Shown here: positions 47,172 to 55,783 of the stretch, in pieces | Numbering within the stretch: the first letter of the stretch is position 1 | Layout of the letters: every line of letters begins with the position of its first letter | DNA from: Pezizomycotina sp. ARF18 | Lineage: Eukaryota; Ascomycota | Direction: 5' to 3' | DNA: 55,783 nt | Assembly: GCA_002224055.1 (NCBI GenBank) | Contig: AZLU01000259.1 | Location: 1 to 55,783, forward strand | Position numbers and translations under genes: made by a program | Notes under the pieces: generated by a model | Databases searched by the model: none | Told to the model about the DNA's origin: nothing | The model's input: the letters and a program-made list of their open reading frames with translations, nothing else

Positions 47172-48333
47172 TTCCGCTATGAATGTCCTTGATTGTGCTC
47201 CGCCGGCGCACCCATATAACACCGCAGATTATAAAATTGTTAGCCTTTTATGCAATGAAGACTTATAGAGTACCCTCAGCAGGATTGAATTAAAGCGAGG
47301 ACTGGCGCAGCACAAGAACCCGAGGGCGAGATATAATATATTATTTGAGGCATATTTTGTAATTCTATTGATCTTGGAGAGTGTTTTGACTTTTTGAAAG
47401 GTTACTGAGGTTTTGCGAAATTTGCGAGGTTTGAACTCGTAATAATAATAATATCTTGCAGCTAGGCATAATCTTCACTTAGCACTATGAATCCTGTAAC
47501 GCCCCCATTTGGCGATAGCCCGCAGCCTCTTTTATAGTTAATGTTCACCATTCGTCACGTATCGAATAGATATAAACCTCTCGATGTCGTCCTGCCGTTA
47601 CTAAGTTCGTGCATGGCTTCAAGAAATGGTGCGGAATTAGCTAAAAATATTAAAGTAGATACAATTTCTGATTTAATCCCAGCTCCGCACAGCTTTCGAA
47701 AAATTCCCGAATTCAACTGTTATATCTGGATGATTTAGCAATAAAAAACGGGCCCCATTACCCTTATTAGAGCTAAATGGGATGTTGCATCTTTCAAGTC
47801 ACTTCAGAGACAAGGGCCACTTCAATGTATTCGATTATGCAGACGAAAAGGAGGTTACAGCGACCGTTTAGCGATCGCCTAGTTACTTCCCAGGAAGAAC
47901 AATACTAATTTCCAAGATATTTAGATGTCTTGTTATGCGCGAGATCCTCAGAAGCAGAGCTTCCTGCACGGTATTAACGCGAAAACGATGAATATTGTTA
48001 TAACGTTACTTGCCAAGTTAGGTATGTGCTAGCAGAGCCGCCTGGGGACCGCGGTAATTGTTTGCTGAGAGATTCGTCTGTGCGTGCACGTATGAGTCAG
48101 GCATGCATGGGAGCTGAAAGATGCGGAAATGGTTGGCCATTAAAACAGCCTTGTAACAATCTCCGCCTTGACGTGCCACTAAGAAAGAATAAAAACGAGA
48201 AGGATGAAAGTCTCGACTGACAGACGGGTAGTTGAGTTAATAACGGTTTACAACACGAATTTAACAAGAATTTAGCAAGACCTAAGCATTGAACGAGAGG
48301 TCCAAATCTGTCTATAGGTACGAAGGATTAAGT
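47172..48333. other. Divergent intergenic region between two F-box genes
   Basis: It holds the 5' flanks of both genes. No other gene is supported. It contains an AT-rich patch near 47330-47350 and nothing else recognisable. Confidence 0.5.
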
Positions 48334-50034
48334 ATGGGGCAACAGACCGAGACGCTGTTGGGCGGTTTCCCTCCGGAGATTTGGATTGAAGTCGCGAAAA
48401 ACGTAAGCTTAAGCCTTATACCTCCCATGTTCTGTTGGCTTGAGGATAGCTGACGGGTAGCTCTAATCTGTGAGCAGGTCGAGCACAATTCCGGCAGGGA
48501 CCTGCGAAACCTGCGGCTGGTGAACAGCCAATTCCGACATCTCGTCAGCCCCATCGTGTTCCGAGAGTTCACTTTACATTTAAATTATTACAGCGATGAT
48601 ATACCTCGGATCCAGGAAGAACTGGTACCGAAATACACCCTGAGGCAGGGTAAACTCCAACCGCTCGGGGGCAACTTCAAGTTCACCCAAAAGCTCACGC
48701 TGACCAACTGGACTTCGGACGACGCCGACGGTAATACACATCGCGGCATCTTCAAGTTCTCTTTTAATACCCTCCCGAAACTACTCCACGAGATGCCGAA
48801 TCTTAAGAAGCTGCACGTTTACTTTAATATGTATGGCCTCAGCGGCGAGGAAATCGTGGAATTTTTCTCCGCGGCATGCGCGAAGCATACCTCTGTGTCC
48901 GTTTCACTAGATCTAAATTACTTCAACAGCGAGTCGCGGCAGGCGCTAGGATTTGAGAGCGTTGTCGGTCTCCGCCGCCTAACGCTTTCCGATCGATATG
49001 GATCGCTGGGAGCGAAGGGTTCTTGAAGGCGATAGCCGGCGCGATCGTGAGGTCTCCGTTGCTTGAACACCTCGACCTAGGGGACTACAACACTGATCTC
49101 GACACTTTACTATCGTTTCTTCCTAAAGATTTCATGTTCAAAAAGCTTAAACCCTGATTCTTGTCAACGTGAAGCCGCCGAGCGTTCCGGAAAACATCGC
49201 GAAGATCGCTACGAAATCTTTGAGGCAGATTGACACCAGGTGCGGCGGTAGGATGGAGGACGGCATGAACGAACTGACGGAGCTCATGACACCGGACGCT
49301 GCTGAGGACATGTGGTGCGGGTTACGGGAGCGTGATATACCACTTGAAGAAATCAACGTGTTCGACATGGTGGACTCGGAACTGTTTAGATACCTCTCTT
49401 CGAGGAAAGTGTTTAACCCTAGTAACGGCTTGAAGGCGTTAACCATCCGGCTCTGTAAAGCTCACCATCTCGCGAAAGAGACTTTGCAATCCCTCGCTGA
49501 GACGTTCTGGGAGGACGTTTTGCCGTTCATTATTCCCGAATTGGAGTCGCTGACGGTGGCTTTCCGTCATTTTACGTCGGAGCGGTACGGATCCGGACCT
49601 GGCATCGTAACGGAGTGGGAGTCCAACGAGATTAAGAGCTGGAGTCTGGAGATGATGACCCGCAACTTGACAAGCTACACCCGAGGAAGCTAAAGTATAT
49701 CGAAATGATGACCGGTGCGGGGAACGAAGACTCCATATCGGCTGAATCTCTGGTAACCTTGTTCACGCAATTGGCGAATGAGAATAAGAGACCGTTCGAG
49801 GCATCTGTTCACGTTATCCATTTCAATGCCTCAAGCTTCCATGAGGACTCGTTACGCTCCGAGGAGGATATGGCGACCGCGGTCAGCCAGCATAATTGCC
49901 GCCAGGGAAGCAGCCGTCAGACTCTCGAGCTTACGACGAAGCCTAAGTGCACATGCTCGGATAGGGATGAGAGTGATGAAGTGAATGAACTTTCTAAAGA
50001 AACCTTTCATAACAGAACGTACACGCTGTATTGA
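48334..50034 (+). CDS. F-box protein with leucine-rich-like C-terminal part, two exons, frame-broken
   Basis: Exon 1 (48334-48402) gives MGQQTETLLGGFPPEIWIEV AKN. After a 75-bp phase-0 intron (GTAAGC..GAGCAG, 48403-48477), exon 2 continues VEHNSGRDLRNLRLVNSQFR HLVSPIVFREF. Together this is a canonical fungal F-box (FPPEIW..LRLVNSQFR..V.P.VFRE) that should recruit the protein to an SCF ubiquitin ligase. Downstream are leucine-rich helices and strands resembling degenerate LRRs: LPKLLHEMPNLKKLHVYF, SVVGLRRLTLSDR, RSPLLEHLDLGDYN, FKKLKTLILVNVKPP, GLKALTIRLCKAHHL, IPELESLTVAFRHF. Breaks near 49015, 49155 (AAACCC, where AAAACCC is expected) and 49675 are each one missing base. The last frame ends at 50034 with a Cys/Ser-rich tail that may be in the wrong frame. 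Confidence 0.75.
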
Positions 50035-50697
50035 CGGACATGCGGTTTTACGTTCACTTTGCAGAGTCGGAGGTCCTTTACCTACTATCGATATATCCCT
50101 AGGGATCTTTCCACTTTACTAGTCTCATTTTGCGAGTTACCCGAGTTTGCATCCCTAGCTACTTGGCTATTTCCCCGATTTAGTCCCGAATATTTGATTT
50201 TAAGCATGGTAATGTGCATCGTCGCATCGCGATAGCAAGCTCGGAATTGCGTGCTGACTTATCTACCGAGTAACTACGTTTCAAAAAGTGATTTTTGCTG
50301 GTTCAAAATGAACTCTCCTTTTATGGTAGAGAAAAACTAAAAAGCGTTATATTGCGGATATGATGAACTAGGACTCCTGTATTGAAGCTCCAGCAGCGAA
50401 CTCTCGGGACATTGACGAAGAAATTGGTATCATGACATTTCCGAACTTGCCGCCGGAGTGATATAATTTAGCTAAATAAAGTCCTCTTCTAACAAAACCC
50501 GCTATTCGCGGTCGATTTGAGTCTTCGTAGGAAATTTATAAATTTAACTTGAACAATTTTATTAAGGGTAGCTGGAATCCATCGTGGGTTAATTGAGACT
50601 ACTTTTTTTAATTCATGGATCTTCCGTCACTCTAAGACCAGGCGATGGGTATTATTGTCCCAACCCCCCCCCCTTTGCTAAGTTGGAAAAGAAGTAT
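50035..50697. other. Intergenic, convergent gene ends
   Basis: No gene is seen. It lies between the 3' ends of the F-box gene and of the minus-strand gene. Confidence 0.5.
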
Positions 50698-50852
50698 TTA
50701 TCCTTCGGATGTTGAACCGAGGCCTACGGCAGCGGCCACATTTGGCATTAGATATAACGGATTCTGTTCATAATCCGGGGCGAGCTTCCTGCTTGTGCAA
50801 TCGTAGAAAACTGTAAAGATAGCGATGAGTTTGAGTGACCCTGATGATCAAA

Positions 50853-50887
<35 letters not shown>

Positions 50888-52212
50888 TAAAAAAAAATAG
50901 GAAGGGGCCGTCGAGACTTACCGACGATGGATTGCCCCAGCGGTTTCCCGTCCGCGCCGGTGATCGGCTTCATCCCGCACTGATCCTTGTAAGTAACCGG
51001 TGGCTCCGACCTGTAAGGTACGCACCCCGGCCCGTCCCCGTAGTTGTTCTTTTCCTGCCGCCTGTAGATAGACACCGTCCCGCAACTCCACGTGACCATC
51101 GGTATAAACGTCCAGTAACCGCACCAGTCCTCCTTTCCTGCCATCGAGTGTGAGCCCGTCTGCGAGACACCTTCTGTCTTCGTCTCAAGCTCTGCGTATG
51201 CGAAGTTCATGATATTCCCGAGGTTAGCGAGCTTGGTCCACACCCCAGCCGCTCCTATCGGAAGCTCCGGAACGGTCGAAGCTGGAGGCCGATCTGGGAA
51301 AGCCAACCCTTCGCAAGGGAGACGAGAGGCCATCGCTCCAGGTGCACGCCGTCGCTCCAGGAGGGCAGGCGGATAAACCCGTCTGCGGGTACGGTTGCTC
51401 AGGCCCCCACATGTAGCGGCGGGTCTCCTCGCAATAGCTCATGCACGGGTGATCCTCTTTGCTCGGCAGCGGGCAGTCGCCGCGGTCGTCGAGTTCGTGG
51501 TGCTGCGGCTTCTTACAATCCCTGTGGAGGGAGCCATCGAGGGGCATCCGCAGCGGGTCACAGTAGCGCCTCTGCTCGTTCTTTACGCGCCAATTAGTGT
51601 AGAAGCTGGCGTCGAGACTGTTCCGCTTTTCTAAGCTTCTCTCGTCTAGACCTTCCGGCTCAACGACCTCGGCTGAAACGCCCAGCTGTTTAGTTCGAGG
51701 CCGTCCTCATGGCGTAGACCACCAAACGGAATGGGTTTGATGGTCCCGTCTCGAGCCCGATTCTCCTTGTTGCCACAGTCGCGCATGAGGTGCTGGTGAA
51801 GAGAGGCAGCGTCCTCGTAAGTAACGAGCTTGCCATTCTTGGATGTGTTGCAAAGGAAGAGGACTGTTGTATTTCCGTCTCCATGCATACAAGCACCAGG
51901 GCTAGCCACTGGCCTTTCTTGAAGTCGAGCTCCTGAAACAATAGATCCGCGGCATTGTTCGCATCTGCCTGCGTTGCCCTAATTCAAACAATCACACTTT
52001 TAGACTAGGTTTTGATATAAGTAGGAAACGTAGAACATCTTACCCTCTATGATGATGACACCTTGAATACAACCCTTCACCTCGGGGTCCTTCAGAACCG
52101 GCTCCCAGCTTGGTACCTCCGCCAATGTGTGGCGGGTGAAGCTCGACCATAGGGCAAACATTCGTACCAATTCGAGTCTCCCATTGAAGCGGTAAGTTAT
52201 TTTTGAATCCAT
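50698..52212 (-). CDS. Unrecognised multi-exon protein
   Basis: The start at 52212 gives MDSKITYRFNGRLELVRMFA, then TRHTLAEVPSWEPVLKDPEV and CIQGVIIIEG before a GTAAGA donor near 52043 (acceptor near 51979). Exon 2 reads ADLLFQELDFKKGQWLALVL, DGNTTVLFLCNTSKNGKLVT, DAASLHQHLMRDCGNKENRA, SWAFQPRSL; a Cys-rich segment (CKKPQHHELDDRGDCPLPSK, CMSYCEETRRYMWGPEQPY); WTKLANLGNIMNFAYAELET; SMAGKEDWCGYWTFIPMVTW; and KPLGQSIV. A 111-bp intron (50811-50921) contains a T24A11 tract. The last exon reads VFYDCTSRKLAPDYEQNPLY followed by LMPNVAAAVGLGSTSEG and the stop at 50698-50700. The first intron's frame and one junction near 51640 need a missing base. There is no signal peptide or membrane segment. No family is recognised. 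Confidence 0.62.
50811..50921 (-). other. Intron with T24/A11 inverted tract
   Basis: Donor GTAAGT at 50921 and acceptor TTTACAG at 50811 join a codon split 1/2 (G + TT) and restore an uninterrupted C-terminal exon. Inside, 24 T are followed directly by 11 A, which could fold as a U/A hairpin in the transcript. Confidence 0.65.
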
Positions 52213-53022
52213 CCTGATAGCAAATCTAATTATCTTCTCTGAACGAATATTATCTATGACACTGTCCCCCTATTAAGGGACCCAACGATTGCAAAAATAG
52301 GAAAATGTACGATGACACCTGGTAGTACGATGTTACTCTTTGAGTAGAAACAGTGATTTAACATCGGATGAAAAAGGAGGTTACCCCTTTGTCCCCCCTG
52401 GATATAGGCAAACAGGTACGGTGTTCGCTAGGGACCCTCTAGGTAACGCCACGAATCTAAGCAGCATTTAGAGTTTCGAGACAGGCATAAGTGGAAAGTT
52501 TCCGATATTGTCACCGCGTGTCAGGCGATGGTTAGCATCAGAGAACTGACTACGAGACTTCTAAGCTTTATTATTAAGGTTAGCCCTCTCTCATTAAGAC
52601 GAGCACTGCTTGAATCTCGAGGTTCACATGCTTTGTAGTCTTGAATTTTCCTCTCCGCTATTTTATCGCGATCATTTGGCGTCGAAACGCATAACATTGC
52701 AACGATAATGGACTTAGAAAAAGTGATAATCTCGACCGGAGCGCTTCTCCTCTAAATTATCGCTACTTAACCCGAAAGATTGGCCATAGAGCATCAAGTA
52801 TACATAGGACCTATTTAAAATCATTGCTAAGAGGTCCTTGCTCCTGAAGTTCACCAACAGCTGCTAGAATTAAGGTTTAATCCTATAATGATAAGCCTGT
52901 CGTATGGTTAAATGACATTTATCGTTTTGAAAAATAAGCTCATGCTTTATGACTAAATCGCAATAAAGTCTCTATAAGGGACTACGTTGGCCTTAATGAC
53001 CTTATGTAGACACCAAGTAATT
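52213..53022. other. Divergent intergenic region
   Basis: No gene or recognisable site. It separates the minus-strand unknown gene from the plus-strand unknown gene. Confidence 0.5.
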
Positions 53023-54207
53023 ATGTCTTCTCAGTTTGAGATTTTTGTTTGCATCATCCTCATTCCGTATTTCATATTTCGAGATTTAGAACTGGCCCGA
53101 TACCACAGACCTACGGCAGCGATGAATACCATTAGTAGATCATCGTCCAAGTCTGGACTTCAAGAGAGTCACAAATTGAATTGTTTCTACTGCCAGAGCC
53201 ATCCCGACGAGTACCGTTCGCTTCCGAAGCTCATGGATAAGCTTTCGATCAAGTACGACGGGTGGCTAATGAACGATACCTCTTTGCATTACCGGAGGAC
53301 TGCAGCGACATCGGCGAGAAAGACCAGATTCTAGCGGACCAGAGACTCAGTAATTGGACCAGGAAAGCGGCAAGTACGGTATTCAACGAGGTCCCGTATT
53401 ATCCGAGCGAGAACGCTGGCATTTCCGGGCGTATCCAAATAAGCCCACTCATCATTATGGATATCAGGAGACACGTCCGTTACCGGCGGAGGAGCGAAAG
53501 ACCGGTCTAACGCTCGTTGGCTGGCAAAGCAAGAGCGAAAAAGGGAAGCTCAGCTGGAGGAGTTCAGGGCGAGCACGCGAACTACCAGAAACTGCGCGAG
53601 GGCCCTCGGTTGAGGAAGGTCTACGATTATTTGGATTGCACCAGGAGAGGTACTTCCCACCACACCCTGAGGCTGGTAAATGGAGAACAACAAGGGCGTG
53701 GAAATCGGAGGACGTGAAAATAACGACGGAGGAACTTGCGCGGCATTTCACTATGAATCCTCACAAGCTCAGGGCGTCTCGCCTCGATCAAGCCACGTAC
53801 GACTCTATCCTCGCTAGTATTAAGAATGTTAATGACAAGAACCTAAAGGTGAAGGTGGTAACTGGCGCTGGAATCTCCTCGGTATCAGCGTCGACGAAAG
53901 CAAATTCATAGACGACGACGAAGATGAAAGTGGCAGATACGATATCGACGACTTATGCGAAGACGTAGATATCAGGGACCTGATCTACAGTGCACCGGAG
54001 GCTTTGCTAACGAGGAGGGTTACCGCGGCCCTCGAGAGGGTTCCGTTGGGTGAGCAAATGCCCGATATCACCACGCGCAGCAAAAGCATGCGGGTACCAG
54101 AAAGTGCGGTGAAACACTCAGTTCGAGCGGCCGAGGGAAGAGTAAGTAGGAGCCGAAGTCACCCCAATCAGCGAACGGAGCGGCCGTCGACGCCGTATCC
54201 TCAATAG
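53023..54207 (+). CDS. Unrecognised gene, several frame breaks
   Basis: ATG at 53023 (MSSQFEIFVCIILIPYFIFR, a possible signal anchor) or 53123 (MNTISRSSSKSGLQESHKLN). Protein-like segments follow in shifting frames: CFYCQSHPDEYRSLPKLMDK; YDGWLMNERYLFALPEDC; ILADQRLSNWTRKAASTVFN; NARWLAKQERKREAQLEEFR; NYQKLREGPRLRKVYDYLDC; TTEELARHFTMNPHKLRAS, then LDQATYDSILASIKNVNDKN; and an acidic stretch VDESKFIDDDEDESGRYDID before LIYSAPEALLTRRVTAALER. The last frame ends at 54207; another remains open to 54411. Charged helices and the acidic patch suggest a soluble intracellular protein. I see no catalytic motif and do not recognise a family; at least four bases seem to be missing. Confidence 0.45.
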
Positions 54208-55625
54208 CGAAGACGTACTATGAGCGTAATCTCGGGCGCTCGCACCCATGGCTCTACGGTATTACGAGTCAACCTGTCTCCCAACGCATCCGGAGGCCAG
54301 GCGGAATACAGCACCAGCCACGAATGCGACGCACGAGCGGGATATAGAAGAAAGCGCCAGCGTTCCGAAAGGAGCGACCGCGTCTTAGCCTGGAGAAGAT
54401 CAGGACGATAGAATCGTGACTCAAAAGTTGTTGAAACCTACAGATTACCCCTACCCCCCGAAGACAGTAGGGTCATTAATGTAATTTACCGGAATTATAG
54501 CGAGGCACAGCGCCCGCCGTCGCAATTTCATTCATGCTTAATGAAAGTTCTATTGCGACAATACCTTGAATATTGCGATTTTTCTCTTACCTGCTTGTTA
54601 GTACTCGTGCCGCAGAATTTCAGCAGTAGTGAATCTTGGGCATTGAGAACAAAAATTCAAGAATTAAAAATAACAACTTTTACGTTCACAGTATTATAGA
54701 GTTCGGCTTGGATGATCTCTAAATTTTTCACTACAATTCCTCATAGGAATAAAAGGCACATTCCGTATTTGCATCACTATCGAAACGGCCAGTAGTACTT
54801 TTTAACTTTAATTACACATTTCTACGGAAAGACTTCCTGCGCATTCAACGCCGTTACTGCTTTCCGGCAACGAGCAATGCTCGTCCTTACGCAAGTGAGC
54901 TAGATGCGCCTAAAGGTTTGTATTCTTGCTCTGTCCTGTCGAGAGATAGGATGTGTTCCGCCTGTTTTGTCAATTCTCTCACCGTTAAAAGTCATCTAAG
55001 TAGTTTTGCTAAGCTCAAGTATTGACTTAATTTTTAGATTTCTTCCGCCGGTGGTGCCAATCGAACTTCGCTATATTCGATCTTACGAGACGAAATGATC
55101 TTTGGGCAAAACCGTAACGTATCAGACCTTGAAGGAGGCTTCCCGCTTCGAGTGATTATCAGAAGCCGAGGAGTCTAAGTTTGCTTGAATTAATGGTGCA
55201 ATATTCCGAGCAAATTTAAATTATGTATAACCTGAATACTAGAAACTAGCGTAAATCAGGATAGTATATGTTCGCATATAACAAAGTTTAATATCATTTC
55301 ATTACGTTCTGGATTTAATATGCCAATATTTACCGGCCTTTAATAGACATTCCATCATTACCGCCATCATCATATGATATCTATCAACTGCTCACTCGTT
55401 CTTTCGATCTATTGATAGTCAATGAGAATTACCGTTGGTGTTGTATGCTGTGGTAACAAATTTATAACCTTCGGAACCCCATGACTTCATCGTTCATAAA
55501 AGACCCAACGAAGGAAAAAAGTGGGAAAAGAACAGCAGGAACGTCTGTGGCAATAACTGCGATTCTAAGATGAAGATAGACCCTCCAGCTGTATAAACGC
55601 CAACCCTCCTTCCGTAGTCCTGTAT
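54208..55625. other. Intergenic, no gene seen
   Basis: There are no protein-like frames apart from an Arg/Ser-rich frame to 54411 that may be the tail of the previous gene. Confidence 0.5.
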
Positions 55626-55757
55626 TCACCCCGGCCACACTAGCTCCGCCGTAACCACTGCGGCGACGATCATAATCGCGGCGACGATGAAGATGGCTTG
55701 GAGGATGCGAAGGCGGGTGAAGATATGCTGAGGATTCTCTAGATTTTGCTTCAGAAA
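55626..55757 (-). CDS. Last exon of a membrane protein running off the right edge
   Basis: On the minus strand, a CTAG acceptor-like site at about 55758 leads into LKQNLENPQHIFTRLRIL, then the strongly hydrophobic QAIFIVAAIMIVAAVVTAEL, ending VWPG and a TGA at 55626-55628. This looks like the C-terminal membrane anchor of a longer protein whose upstream exons lie outside the window. The length and family cannot be told. Confidence 0.35.
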   Translation of the reverse strand, partial: FLKQNLENPQHIFTRLRILQAIFIVAAIMIVAAVVTAELVWPG

Positions 55758-55783
55758 CTAGATAAGGAGGAGAACGACAATGC

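Noticed and set aside
1-55783. tRNA, rRNA and telomeric repeats
   Set aside because: No B-box-like GGTTCGANTCC within a cloverleaf, no rRNA core sequences and no TTAGGG runs were seen on reading; tRNAscan-SE and Infernal would settle this.

Overview
The window reads as nuclear DNA of a filamentous ascomycete (Pezizomycotina). The signs are short 61-111 bp GT..AG introns, families typical of these fungi (SAT4/PTH11-type membrane proteins, fungal APH-like kinases, F-box proteins, DUF829/PaxU-like hydrolases), AT-rich islands resembling RIP-decayed DNA, and many A/T homopolymers over 20 nt. No bacterial operons, rRNA, tRNA, CRISPR or telomere repeats were seen.

Layout. 1-8 kb: an APH-like phosphotransferase (minus), a short Cys/His ORF and a SAT4/rhodopsin-type membrane protein (plus), set among AT-rich blocks. 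7.5-22.8 kb: mostly non-coding with long A/T tracts, broken by one highly expressed-looking secreted Thr/Cys repeat protein at 16.5-17.3 kb. 22.8-23.8 kb: a DUF829 (TMEM53/PaxU-like) hydrolase. 23.8-34.2 kb: a gene desert whose right half (about 29.2-34.1 kb) is a strongly diverged tandem array with a period near 183 bp. 34.2-44.2 kb: a K+ channel beta-type aldo-keto reductase, small membrane-protein ORFs, a cysteine-dioxygenase-like cupin with a long unknown N-terminal part, and a secreted protein. 45.7-50.0 kb: two divergent F-box genes. 50.7-54.2 kb: two unrecognised genes. The right edge cuts a gene ending in a membrane segment.

Nearly every conserved gene is broken by single-base frame changes, while its motifs, splice sites and stops are preserved. 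Most breaks heal by restoring one base, often in a short homopolymer, which points to uncorrected long-read consensus errors more than to decay. I therefore list these as genes and describe the breaks. The genes do not form an obvious pathway or biosynthetic cluster. The most unusual structure is the 183-bp satellite-like array. Next come the repeat protein, the extended thiol-dioxygenase and the group of tiny membrane ORFs at 37.7-39.4 kb.
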